Source of the DNA: a virus
IMG/VR virus record: IMGVR_UViG_3300022074_000154
Span: 1 to 36,173 of that record
DNA length: 36,173 bases
Direction: 5' to 3' (one strand)
Below, in pieces: positions 1 to 8,457 of the stretch; position 1 is the first letter of the stretch; each line of letters starts with the position of its first letter. The notes under the pieces were generated by a model. The model was not told the DNA's origin. It saw only the letters and a program-made list of their open reading frames with translations, and searched no databases. Both the position numbers and the translations under genes were made by a program.

Positions 1-1
1 A

Positions 2-3000
2 TTAACTCCTATTACTCTTTCTGACAATTACTTTGCACTTAGATGGATCTGTTTTAGAGGCTGTTGCCGTGGAATTGGTTCCGTTTTTCTCCCTAACAAC
101 ATCACCTTTGCTTGCAACCCATGCCGCGTTTATTTGAGTCTCGGCATTTCCCGGCTGTATTGTGTGTGTTGTTTTTGTAATCATATAATATCCACCAATG
201 CCAAATCTACTCAAATCTTCTGTTGCCTTTGGATCAAATCCTTTCGGAGTTATATAAATATACGTGCCGGGAAAAGTCTGAACATTTAAGAAAGTTGAAA
301 TGTTTGCATTGTAAACTTCTCTCAACTGGGTTAATCCACTAAATCCTTCCTGTTCAAACCTCAACTCTTTTAGACCGGGTGTGTTTGTTTTATCGAGAGA
401 AATAGTTTTTACAATTCCTCTATTTTCCCCAAGAGTGTAGTGAAAAATGCCTTCTGATTCATCTGTGTTTTTTCTGCCTTTAAATTTCTCAGTGGGCTTG
501 GAACGACCAACAGAAAAAATATAATAATTTCTCATATCTTTAATATTTCCATCTTTTCTAGGATCATCTCTTGGGCCAGAAATATCCAAAAGTGGTATGT
601 GTGTATCTGTTACTTTATTAAGTATTAAACAGTTATTTATAGCGGCGCCTGTACCCTTCTTTTTATAATTTACTGACTGTCTAAATATAAAATCTGATAG
701 ATCGTCCTCTGTAAGTCTTTTTCTGTTTTCTTTATTATATGCCAACACGGTCGTGCTGTTTAGAGATAGCTTTTGTGAAGCATTTGAAGCAAAGCAGTCA
801 TCAGAATTAAGAAAATTTTTCATGCAATCTTTTATTAAGTTACTGACAAACTTTGAAAGTGGGTATTCGACCAAGCTGTTGGATAATATTTTTTCTGACA
901 TAAAACTTATGAAATAGTTTAGCGATATTGGTATGTCGCCAAGAGAGCCTTCTATGAATTCTTTTGTTGAGTTTGTCATTGAAAATGGTGTTACCTCAAC
1001 TGGACCCAAGACAATTCTGAGTTTTCTTAGCTGTTCGTGAGCCGAATTAACATTTGGCATATCTTTTTCTTTAACTTTTTTTTCAATTGCCCTTTTCAAA
1101 TCAGAGGCACCTTTGAAATTTTTCCTAACAACACCATCATAATAGCCCCCCGACCCAGTTGAAGAGGGTTTTGCTCCGGGTGGGTCAATATAATTTTTTG
1201 GTTGTAATGTATTTTCTATTAATTCTAAAACAACAGATATTAGATCGGAAAGATAAAAGAATTTAATTGATTCTTGTCCACCAAAATATGGTGATATTAA
1301 CATACTACTTAAGTAATCAGTTTTTGCAGCAGTTGTGGCTGTTGTGCCACCAGCTTTTTTTGTAGCAGCAGTGGCAGCAGCCGCAACAGGGGGAGTTTTG
1401 CCTTTAGATGTTTTAATGCTTTCTGTAAAATTTTGTGTCAAAAGATAATCTCTAGGATTTTCAATAAACATTTTCATTTTTTCTCTCTCAATGCCATAGT
1501 AATATAATTTATTCTTTGACATTAATTTATCAATAATAGTCTGCAATGACCGGGCGTTCCTTTGAGAAATATACAGGGCATCAGCTTTTTCAAACTCTTC
1601 TATCTCTTTTGAGTTACAATCTTTTTCTTTAAAATAATCAATACACATTTCTCTGACTATTCTGTCTCGTGCGTTAGAACCAAAGATATCAAAATTTGCC
1701 GTTGCAAAATAATCTTCAATATAAGCAAGATAATTAATGCTAAACGTTACTCCACCCGCCTCATCAAAATCAAATTCGTGAATTGTTGGAGTTAAATAAA
1801 TGGATATTGCTGAATTGTAAACGGCGTCATTTAAGGCTGATACATCTTCACCTCGGTCTAATCCAGCATTTGTAAAGATTCCTTTATTGTCAGCAGTGAG
1901 TTCAACCAACACCCTTATTCTAAAGTTAAGCTTTTCTAAGTTTTCTTTTTCTTCCTCGGTTAAAGTGAACTTTTTGGCGACCTGTTCTGATGCTCTACCA
2001 GTTTTTAAAGCCAAGTCAACATACTTATATTTTTTTCTTCGGGTTTTTGAGCCTATGACTTTTGCTGTTCTATCTGCTAGCAAATCGCTGAAACTCGGGG
2101 CATAAATATCAAGCTTGGCACTAATTGCCTTCTTTACAGAAAATGGATCTGTTCCTTCATACGAGAAGGTAAAGCCTTTGACTCCAACACCGACGCCGCG
2201 ACCAAGAATTGCGCTACCGGGTGCATTATTGTTTTTCTCTAAATAAGCAGAGATATCTCTATTTGCATTGGTATCAAATGTTATTTCAATTTCTTCATCT
2301 TTGCCAGTTTTTTCATTTTTTTCAACCTTAAAGAACCTCATCCTTGGGGTAAGAAAAGACATTTGCTCAGCGTGCATGTTGAATAGAGCTTTAGTTTTGC
2401 TATCTATGACCACTTTATTTAAAAATGGAAATGGGCTTCCTTGTATCAAAATGGGATGATTTAAAGGAATCGGGTCGGCTTTCGCATATGGAAGGGGCAG
2501 GGCGCTTGGAGACTCTTGTCTTAGTTTTATAAAATTATCTAAATTTGCTAGAAGAAAGCACTGCTGTCTATAAATTAATAATTCAGCGGTCGCTGCTGAA
2601 ACACTGGCGGCAGCAGTTCCTGCAGCCAATGCACCCTTAAGTTTCGCTAATTCAGCTTCTAACTCTGCATCACTTCCCAGCAACAATTTGCCTAAACTAT
2701 TGGCAAGGAAGCCCCCTGCCTTTCGGGCATTAAGCACAGCCTCTAATCGGGCAATCTCATCTTCAACGGACGTATCATCGCTTAATAATTTATCCAGTCC
2801 TTTTTGATAAATTTCATTTAAATATGTAGAAAAAGACTGACCTGTGGGTGGTTCGGGTAAGAGACCAAATCCTCCCTTAGTGGCAATTTTTAATTTTTTT
2901 AATTCTACAGTAAATTTGTATAAATTATCTAATGCATTGGCCTTGTAGATGGCGGGGTTCTTCTGGAATGCGTCAGTCATGCTAACAAGACCGGTATAGT

Positions 3001-3406
3001 TGAAATCTTTGGTTACAGGGTCGTTAAAGTAAACGCCGTAAGCTGTTTCAATATCAAGAGAAGTACCGTCTGCAAGAGGTAATGGTTTTAATAACGGCTT
3101 ATATTTATCAAAAAGTGCTATTAATTCTTCGGCAGCTTCTTGTGCAAATCTATAATTTTTAACTGCTGTTGTATATTCTTGAAAAATTGTAACAGAGCCA
3201 GCCGCTGTTATTAAGTCATCTACGCCCCCAGTAAAAGTATCAAGTTTGGAATTCTTAAAGCCGGGCACAGCCGCTATATGTGCCCAACCCACCAGCATCT
3301 GTGTATGGATCTTAGCAAATTGAGAAACATACTCATCTGCGATGACGCTCGCAAAATCAATTACGGCATCACCCGCATCTAGCTTAGTTTTAATACCGGC
3401 TGCCAT
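2..3406 (-). CDS. Large baseplate hub-like structural protein
   Basis: This 1134-residue protein is complete: its TAA stop lies at positions 4-2, and the ATG at 3406 follows an AGGAG ribosome binding site in the 1-nt gap after the LysM-type gene. It is the last gene of the tape measure, tube cap and LysM-type protein series, the position where contractile-tail phages encode their central hub. The C-terminal third has beta-rich, hub-like text (for example GTYIYITPKGFDP and GIGGYYMITKTTH), which I read as a tube-like fold that binds the end of the tail tube. An Ala/Thr-rich linker at about residues 670-695 divides it into two halves. I see no lysozyme or peptidase motif. The length far exceeds T4 gp27 (391 aa), so it may fuse several hub or wedge functions. 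The hub call rests mainly on position; an alternative is a large wedge protein. Confidence 0.5.
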   Translation of the reverse strand: MAAGIKTKLDAGDAVIDFASVIADEYVSQFAKIHTQMLVGWAHIAAVPGFKNSKLDTFTGGVDDLITAAGSVTIFQEYTTAVKNYRFAQEAAEELIALFDKYKPLLKPLPLADGTSLDIETAYGVYFNDPVTKDFNYTGLVSMTDAFQKNPAIYKANALDNLYKFTVELKKLKIATKGGFGLLPEPPTGQSFSTYLNEIYQKGLDKLLSDDTSVEDEIARLEAVLNARKAGGFLANSLGKLLLGSDAELEAELAKLKGALAAGTAAASVSAATAELLIYRQQCFLLANLDNFIKLRQESPSALPLPYAKADPIPLNHPILIQGSPFPFLNKVVIDSKTKALFNMHAEQMSFLTPRMRFFKVEKNEKTGKDEEIEITFDTNANRDISAYLEKNNNAPGSAILGRGVGVGVKGFTFSYEGTDPFSVKKAISAKLDIYAPSFSDLLADRTAKVIGSKTRRKKYKYVDLALKTGRASEQVAKKFTLTEEEKENLEKLNFRIRVLVELTADNKGIFTNAGLDRGEDVSALNDAVYNSAISIYLTPTIHEFDFDEAGGVTFSINYLAYIEDYFATANFDIFGSNARDRIVREMCIDYFKEKDCNSKEIEEFEKADALYISQRNARSLQTIIDKLMSKNKLYYYGIEREKMKMFIENPRDYLLTQNFTESIKTSKGKTPPVAAAATAATKKAGGTTATTAAKTDYLSSMLISPYFGGQESIKFFYLSDLISVVLELIENTLQPKNYIDPPGAKPSSTGSGGYYDGVVRKNFKGASDLKRAIEKKVKEKDMPNVNSAHEQLRKLRIVLGPVEVTPFSMTNSTKEFIEGSLGDIPISLNYFISFMSEKILSNSLVEYPLSKFVSNLIKDCMKNFLNSDDCFASNASQKLSLNSTTVLAYNKENRKRLTEDDLSDFIFRQSVNYKKKGTGAAINNCLILNKVTDTHIPLLDISGPRDDPRKDGNIKDMRNYYIFSVGRSKPTEKFKGRKNTDESEGIFHYTLGENRGIVKTISLDKTNTPGLKELRFEQEGFSGLTQLREVYNANISTFLNVQTFPGTYIYITPKGFDPKATEDLSRFGIGGYYMITKTTHTIQPGNAETQINAAWVASKGDVVREKNGTNSTATASKTDPSKCKVIVRKSNRS

Positions 3407-3407
3407 T

Positions 3408-3749
3408 TCAAACTCCTAAAGCGTCTAACGCAGCATTGATGTCAAGAGGAATATCCAAAAAGTCTCCAGTTTGAACATTTGCTTCTGTTGGGTATCCATT
3501 CCACCAAGCAATAACCCACCAAAATCTTACGTCACCATAATATTGATTTGCTAATTTATAAAATCTGTCGCCATAAGCCCAGATATAGCCTACTGAAGTA
3601 ATAGAGGCTCTTTGTGATATGGTAGGATGACGAAAAATTGGTGTTTCGTAATGAGCAATTCTTTTAAGACCTCTGCGCTCATACAGTTCCTTGTAGAATT
3701 CTGAATCATTTTCAATTACATCTTGCTTTTTGTTTCTTGTGTTTGCCAT
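3408..3749 (-). CDS. LysM-type baseplate protein (gp53 / gpX-like)
   Basis: A 113-residue protein whose second half reads as a LysM-like module: GDRFYKLANQYYGD, then a Trp-rich stretch (WWVIAWWNGYP), and a closing GDFLDIP. T4 gp53 carries a LysM-like domain, and P2 gpX-type proteins of contractile tails are small LysM proteins that clamp the hub beside the tape measure. The N-terminal half (about residues 1-50) is charged and probably extended. It lies 5 nt downstream of the tube-cap gene and 1 nt upstream of the hub gene, so it is probably translated with them. The LysM-like pattern is visible in the sequence; assignment to gp53 rather than gpX is inferred from position and size (T4 gp53 is longer, 196 aa). 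Confidence 0.6.
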   Translation of the reverse strand: MANTRNKKQDVIENDSEFYKELYERRGLKRIAHYETPIFRHPTISQRASITSVGYIWAYGDRFYKLANQYYGDVRFWWVIAWWNGYPTEANVQTGDFLDIPLDINAALDALGV

Positions 3750-3754
3750 TTGTG

Positions 3755-4921
3755 TTATCCTAGAATATCATCAATTTCTTCAATTGACGCCCCGAGATTG
3801 TCGTTAATTGCGTTATAGACATCATGAAAATTTTGGTCTATACCCGCTCTATCATCAGCACGGACAGCACGATTTAGCAGCCTATTGGATCTGGCACTGC
3901 CCTCCTCCGCGTTTGAATTCATAAATTTTTCTGTGGCTCGGATGGCGCGGGCTGTTTTTCTATCTTGGTCGTTTTGAAGGGATGCGCGACCTCTGCGGAG
4001 GGATTCGGAATCTCTCTTTAATTGCCTCAACTCAGATAATGTTCTTCCACTTTCTACTTCCCTGCTTTTAAACTCGTCCAGATCCTTATCCATGTTTGAA
4101 ATATTTGCTCCATAAAGCATAGGCATTTTACCAGTTAAAGTAGTTTCGTGTAATGGAGAAAAACTAATATTTATATCAATAAGCTTTGGAAGAATAGTAT
4201 TTTTGGTTTTTCCTTTTTTGTTTTCAGGGTCTGTTATAGAGTAGTCAATTTTTTCAAACACACCATCAGACCCCTCAAGATTGTGATTGATTGTACAGGA
4301 GGTAATAACACCCAACAATCCTTTGTCGGTAGACGTAGACTTATAGCCATTGAAAATTTGTCGTGGGTTATTACCTGTCCCGGTTTCACTAGTCCCAACT
4401 TTTTGAATTAAATTCATCATTTTTAGTCTAACTAATGGTGCCTCAGATAGTGTAAGGGCGTTGCCATCAATACTTGCATCAGTATAATTTGGATATAACA
4501 TGCCGACAAGCCTCTGGACTTTTACAAGATTTTCATATGCTTCTCCGTCTGAAGAAGCAGGCATTTTCCAAGCAAGAGTGATAGCCCTTGTCGTGCCTTT
4601 GTATTGATAAATTGGGTCAGTCCTACCAAATACTTGTGTTGGATTAAAATCTGGTGTGTAACTCTCATTAAATGCTGTTATAAATGCCTTGAAGAAAACT
4701 TTACCTCCACCAGTTCTAATATTTTGAAATGATAGAAAAGTTTGATTGAAATTGGCATATACATCAGAGCCATCTGGTAATGCCGTGTTTACAAGCTTTG
4801 TATCATAACCTATAATTTCACCTTTTTTATTTTTTACAGGAACAAGATCTGCAAATCCTGACGCTGGATCATCAGAATAAAAGTTTCTGTTAAATAATTG
4901 TGGTGGCTTTTCGTTGCTCAT
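3755..4921 (-). CDS. Baseplate tube cap / tube initiator protein (gp48/gp54-like)
   Basis: A 388-residue protein placed between the tape measure and the LysM-type baseplate protein. The core at about residues 70-250 has features I associate with gp48/gp54-type tube caps of T4-like phages: VFFKAFITAFNESYTP, VFGRTDPIYQY, LAWKMPASS, then a YENLVKVQRLVGMLYP segment. Such proteins sit on the hub and nucleate tail-tube polymerisation. The last 110 or so residues (after about residue 270) are a strongly charged, helical Arg/Glu-rich extension that I would not expect in T4 gp48 or gp54. Only one such gene is present where T4 has two (48 and 54), so it may replace both. The start lies 1 nt after the tape measure stop. 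Confidence 0.6.
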   Translation of the reverse strand: MSNEKPPQLFNRNFYSDDPASGFADLVPVKNKKGEIIGYDTKLVNTALPDGSDVYANFNQTFLSFQNIRTGGGKVFFKAFITAFNESYTPDFNPTQVFGRTDPIYQYKGTTRAITLAWKMPASSDGEAYENLVKVQRLVGMLYPNYTDASIDGNALTLSEAPLVRLKMMNLIQKVGTSETGTGNNPRQIFNGYKSTSTDKGLLGVITSCTINHNLEGSDGVFEKIDYSITDPENKKGKTKNTILPKLIDINISFSPLHETTLTGKMPMLYGANISNMDKDLDEFKSREVESGRTLSELRQLKRDSESLRRGRASLQNDQDRKTARAIRATEKFMNSNAEEGSARSNRLLNRAVRADDRAGIDQNFHDVYNAINDNLGASIEEIDDILG

Positions 4922-4922
4922 C

Positions 4923-7310
4923 TTAAATTACCGCCTTTCTTGCTGCTCTGCCGATAGACTTTTCAACCTGAACATCAAAAAGATCAGCAAATTTCTTATT
5001 ATCAAATTTGATATTGATTCCTGTTTCGCCGCCATTACCACTATTATTGACTATAGTGCTGCTAGTTGCATTCTTGATGGCTGTGTTGTTCGCAATAACA
5101 GGGGCAGTTGCTCTCATTGTCGCTGCTGTCTTAGCGGAAGCATCGCCTATGCCCTCTACTCCCGCCGCAGTCATTTGAACACCAGCAATCAAGTTGTTAT
5201 CACCCGAGAATAATTCTCCTCTGAAGCCGCTCATTTTAGCTTTAAGTTTATCAACAGAGCCCATGGCAGAGCTAGAAGAATCATCAACCATTGACAAACC
5301 AGATGCCATTTGTGATAACCCTTCCAACAAAGTGGGTGAGCTTTTATCTACACTAATTGATTTTCTGAAGAATGTGAATGCTCCTGTTACCTCCCCGATG
5401 ACAGATACAATTTTGCCAAATAGGGCAGCTAAACCAAGAATTATTCCACTCAAAATTATGAGCGGGGACATCGCCATTCCAACACTGAGTGCGATCAGAG
5501 GGAAAAACTCTACGAATCCCTTGAACAGACCTTGTATTTCGTCTTTATATTCCAAAATGATTTCTGAAAAATAATTTGTTAGTTCCCCAATCATCTCAAT
5601 CATTGGCTTCATTACTGGCACTAGAGAAGCAAAAGTATTTTTTAGTTGTTCTTGAACAGATTGTAATTCTCTTGCGCGTTTAGCTGATGCTTCAAAGTCT
5701 GCCTGTGTTTTTCCAATTTCTGCACCAACTGCGCCAAAGTCACCACTCATAGCAAGAGCGAGTTCTCCAACATCTGCCATACCTGCAGCATCTGCAAAGA
5801 ACATCTTTTGGCGGTATGACATTTCATCAAATGACAATCCAGTGTCAAGTATGGAATCTCTTATCATTTCAAAACGCTCAACTGGGTTTGTTGCAGTCAT
5901 TAATTCCATAGCGTTTACAAAGTTGCCACCAAGTGCGGCATTCAACTTTCCTGCTTGTTTGGCAGCACCTTCAAAAGTATCAAACTTTTCAGTTATTGCC
6001 AGAAGTCTAGAAACCTCAATACCTGTTGCCTTTGAAACAACAGAAAGTTGTTTAAATGCCTGTAATGCTTCTGGCCCAGAAAGTTTTTGTAAGTGGGCTG
6101 AGGCTCCTGCAAAATCGGCTCCCATTTTAGCCGTGCTTACATTTAGATCACGAGCTATAGCATCTAACTCCAGCATGGTATCTGCCGCCTGCTGTGGTGT
6201 TTGAGAAAAAGCCTTCGTTAACACTTGGAATCCCTTCGCTGTGTCATCAGCAGACATGCCCAACTTACCAAGGACAACTGTGGTATCTTTTATTTTTGAT
6301 GCGCTTGTAGTGTTTAACATACTAAAGTCTGTAAAAGTTGCATTTAATGCTGTAACGGCATTATTGATATCTTCTGAAGTGCCTCCAAATTCTCTTAAGG
6401 CGTCAGCGTTTTCATGCATTGCATGTGAGAAATCTTTAGATAAGCCTGTTACTTTTGTTAATTGTCTTGCAGAATTTTCAAGCTCAAGGGCAAATTGTGC
6501 TATCTTGACCGTAACTCCTATAGCGACTGCCAGAGCAATGAGCATCGGAAGAACAATAAACAGCGCTGCCCCCAATGCCGCCAAAGCTGCGCCGGCACCT
6601 CCAATGGAGGCTGCAAATCCTGACATTGCTGCACCTGCGCCGCCGGTGCCTGTTCCTGCTGCTGCGGATACTTCTGGAAGTTTTTGTCCTATTTTAGCCA
6701 AAGAAGAAATAAATTTTTCTTTTTGTTCTTGGAACATCTTGTTACCAATAGGCTTAATTGAGTTTGCTAGACCCTTTCCTATTTGTTTAAACCCGCTAAC
6801 AAAATCGCCGCTGGCTATACTTTTTAGTCCTCCCTCAATTTGATCTACAGTTTGTTTTGCTTCTTGGAGGCTTTTATTATATTCTTCACTAGCATCTGTT
6901 AGATCTTTATTTGCTTTTTTTAAATTTTTAATATTATTTAAAATTTCCGAATAGGCAGCGTCTTCTTCATCTAGATATTGTAATTGTTTTTCTAGTTGCC
7001 TTATTCTAGTATTATTTACTTCTTCAGCTAGTCTATATTGTTTTTCAATGTTTTTTTCTTTATTAAACAATTCTTCAGCTAATTCATTTTGCTGTGCCAG
7101 ACGAGAAAGAATTTGTTCTCTTTTGCTTATCTCTTTGCCAAGGGCAACGGCGACCTCCCCAGCAACCGCAGCGAGTTCTGAAGAATTTTTTAAGGTTTCA
7201 ATCGTTGCCGTGCTAGCCGATTCAAGCTCTCGCCTTAGTTTGCTGGCACTAGGGGCGGCTGCATCTAAAGCATCTAATAGGTTTGTTATTTCTTCTGGTG
7301 TCAGCGCCAT
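4923..7310 (-). CDS. Tail tape measure protein
   Basis: A 795-residue protein with typical tape measure architecture. A long coiled coil rich in Glu, Lys and Gln covers about residues 25-160. A Gly/Ala-rich, strongly hydrophobic segment covers about 215-270, alternating helical segments follow, and a second hydrophobic stretch lies at about 595-640. Tape measures fill the tube lumen, set tail length and may later cross the host envelope through their hydrophobic segments. It follows the candidate tail assembly chaperone pair, the usual order in lambda-, P2- and Mu-type tails. T4 gp29 is 590 aa, so a somewhat longer tail than T4 would be expected from length alone. A terminator and a TATTTATA-type motif lie just upstream, suggesting its own transcript start. 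Ribosome binding site GGGAGAGG precedes the ATG. Confidence 0.8.
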   Translation of the reverse strand: MALTPEEITNLLDALDAAAPSASKLRRELESASTATIETLKNSSELAAVAGEVAVALGKEISKREQILSRLAQQNELAEELFNKEKNIEKQYRLAEEVNNTRIRQLEKQLQYLDEEDAAYSEILNNIKNLKKANKDLTDASEEYNKSLQEAKQTVDQIEGGLKSIASGDFVSGFKQIGKGLANSIKPIGNKMFQEQKEKFISSLAKIGQKLPEVSAAAGTGTGGAGAAMSGFAASIGGAGAALAALGAALFIVLPMLIALAVAIGVTVKIAQFALELENSARQLTKVTGLSKDFSHAMHENADALREFGGTSEDINNAVTALNATFTDFSMLNTTSASKIKDTTVVLGKLGMSADDTAKGFQVLTKAFSQTPQQAADTMLELDAIARDLNVSTAKMGADFAGASAHLQKLSGPEALQAFKQLSVVSKATGIEVSRLLAITEKFDTFEGAAKQAGKLNAALGGNFVNAMELMTATNPVERFEMIRDSILDTGLSFDEMSYRQKMFFADAAGMADVGELALAMSGDFGAVGAEIGKTQADFEASAKRARELQSVQEQLKNTFASLVPVMKPMIEMIGELTNYFSEIILEYKDEIQGLFKGFVEFFPLIALSVGMAMSPLIILSGIILGLAALFGKIVSVIGEVTGAFTFFRKSISVDKSSPTLLEGLSQMASGLSMVDDSSSSAMGSVDKLKAKMSGFRGELFSGDNNLIAGVQMTAAGVEGIGDASAKTAATMRATAPVIANNTAIKNATSSTIVNNSGNGGETGINIKFDNKKFADLFDVQVEKSIGRAARKAVI

Positions 7311-7329
7311 ACAAAATTACCTCTCCCTA

Positions 7330-7337
7330 TAAATAGG
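7330..7337 (-). promoter_or_regulatory. Variant late promoter-like motif before tape measure gene
   Basis: On the coding strand this reads CCTATTTA and continues into TATAGG, a variant of the ACTATTTA motif found at other unit starts. It lies about 20 nt upstream of the tape measure ATG and just after a terminator. The surrounding 12 nt form a near-palindrome. Promoter activity is inferred. Confidence 0.35.
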
Positions 7338-7356
7338 CTTCCTACAAAAAAGCAAA

Positions 7357-7373
7357 GGCACCTTTAGGGTGCC
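7357..7373 (-). terminator. Rho-independent terminator after chaperone-like gene
   Basis: On the minus strand a perfect 6-bp stem (GGCACC / GGTGCC) with a 5-nt loop is followed by TTTGCTTTTTTG. It lies immediately after the stop of the 95-residue frame and before the tape measure gene, separating the tube/chaperone genes from tape measure and baseplate genes. Confidence 0.8.
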
Positions 7374-7377
7374 CTAC

Positions 7378-7665
7378 TTAGAAGGTTTTTGGCATTGTTG
7401 GCTGATTTTGAGAGTTTAATGTTTGTCTTGTTCCGCCGCTACTTGATGATTGTTTGATCGCTTCTGCCTCATCTTCTAATTGTTTTATTGTTCTCTTTAC
7501 AAACCAGTTTCTGAGACCTATGGGAAGACTATAAGCCTCAGCAAAACTCCACCCGCCATTATACTTAAGAAAGAAAATCTGTTCATAGATTCCCTCGTTG
7601 TATTCATCGGTCAGGCCAAAAAAAGTCCGCCGTAAGCGGCACCTCCATTTCCTGCGTGTAATCAC
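7378..7665 (-). CDS. Candidate tail assembly chaperone extension (gp51-like position), possibly frameshift-expressed
   Basis: A 95-codon open frame overlaps the 3' end of the gp26-like gene by 62 nt in the +1 frame. From GLTDEY (residue 17) onward it looks like real protein: YEQIFFLKYNGGWSFAEAY, then LPIGLRNWFVKR, followed by a polar Ser/Gln-rich tail. The 16 residues before it are Arg-rich and look like a shadow of the other frame. The only in-frame start before GLTDEY is a GTG at 7665 with no good ribosome binding site. The two frames can be joined at a run of seven T (plus positions 7618-7624), giving a fusion of about 349 aa. It lies between tail tube and tape measure, the place of the G/GT chaperones of lambda and similar pairs in P2 and Mu. 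Alternatives are GTG initiation or a one-base assembly error. Confidence 0.6.
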   Translation of the reverse strand: MITRRKWRCRLRRTFFGLTDEYNEGIYEQIFFLKYNGGWSFAEAYSLPIGLRNWFVKRTIKQLEDEAEAIKQSSSSGGTRQTLNSQNQPTMPKTF

Positions 7666-8428
7666 AATTTTCGCAAGAGAACTCCTGTGTTAGATCGACA
7701 TTTGGCGTAGCCTTTTTGATCGCCAACCGAAGGTGGCGAGAGTCCATTGATGGAACATTGTTAGCGACATATTGTATAGCTTGACGAGAAGTGTCTCCAT
7801 TAACACTGACAATTAAAGACTCAAGCTGCTGAGATATTTGATTATCACTTTTAATAATTGAAGATAATTTATTTTCCTCTTGCCCCGTTAATAGTCTAGC
7901 AACAACTTCCACTTGAGTCTTTGGCAATCTGCAAGTTATTGTACCATTTGGGTTTATTGTTGCACGAAGGTTCTCGTTATCTTCACCATGATATACATGG
8001 GCAGAATTTAAATCAAAGGTGTATGTCTGCTTAGTGCCACACGCTGGGCACTGCACATTAGTAGAATAATCACTTCCATATCCAGATACTCGCGCCGCAA
8101 CAATAATTGCGTTGCGATCACCAATGAGTAAAGTTTTTGGATCAATTGTTTTATCAACAATAATACTTTGTATTAATCTTTCGAGAGCAACACCTTTCTT
8201 TAAAAGAGTTCTTGAAGTAAGAATATCTTCTTCTTTCGCAGTCATCTGCTTAATTTCAATAGAGTCTTTTCCATGAAGTGGATGCCCCTGTACATAAAAG
8301 CGACCCTGTGATGGTAGATCCACAAACTCTGTGGGGATCACAAACGAGAAGCCCCCGCCGCCCTGTTGGGGCGGAGGGCTCGTGTCAGGCTGTTGAACGC
8401 CGCCTAGGCGATCCTGATTTCTTGACAA
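7604..8428 (-). CDS. gp26-like baseplate/tail assembly protein with zinc-binding cysteines
   Basis: A 274-residue protein resembling the T4 baseplate protein family of gp26 (Pfam T4_baseplate, by recollection). Seen directly: a Pro/Gly-rich N terminus (residues 15-28), the entry segment IPTEFVDLPSQGRFY (31-45), a CPAC pair (127-130) and a CENC pair (252-255) that probably bind one zinc ion, and the C-terminal ending ADFFWPDR. T4 gp26 is 208 aa and acts in hub assembly. The position between tube and tape measure suggests a role as tail assembly chaperone. The start appears to be a rare TTG at 8428 with GAGGTG upstream; there is no nearby ATG in frame. A small inverted repeat brackets that ribosome binding site. 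Confidence 0.75.
   Translation of the reverse strand: MSRNQDRLGGVQQPDTSPPPQQGGGGFSFVIPTEFVDLPSQGRFYVQGHPLHGKDSIEIKQMTAKEEDILTSRTLLKKGVALERLIQSIIVDKTIDPKTLLIGDRNAIIVAARVSGYGSDYSTNVQCPACGTKQTYTFDLNSAHVYHGEDNENLRATINPNGTITCRLPKTQVEVVARLLTGQEENKLSSIIKSDNQISQQLESLIVSVNGDTSRQAIQYVANNVPSMDSRHLRLAIKKATPNVDLTQEFSCENCDYTQEMEVPLTADFFWPDR
7618..7624 (-). promoter_or_regulatory. Candidate +1 frameshift site (T7 run)
   Basis: On the coding strand seven T residues fall in the gp26-like frame as GAC TTT TTT TGG. Skipping one base changes the reading to GGC CTG ACC GAT GAA and enters the 95-codon frame. The normal frame ends five codons later at TGA (7606-7604). The tract is seen directly; frameshifting is inferred. 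Confidence 0.45.
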
Positions 8429-8453
8429 TTTACACCTCGCGTTTTATATTGTC
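8424..8453 (-). promoter_or_regulatory. Inverted repeat enclosing the ribosome binding site of the gp26-like gene
   Basis: GACAAT at 8453-8448 and ATTGTC at 8429-8424 (coding strand) can pair across an 18-nt loop containing GAGGTG and the approach to the TTG start. Pairing would hide the start codon. The stem is short and AT-rich, so this is only a possible translational brake. Confidence 0.25.
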
Positions 8454-8457
8454 TAAA

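Noticed and set aside
6241-6843. Plus-strand 200-codon open frame opposite the tape measure gene
   Set aside because: Antisense shadow; Ala/Pro-rich, without sensible protein features, opposite a clear gene.
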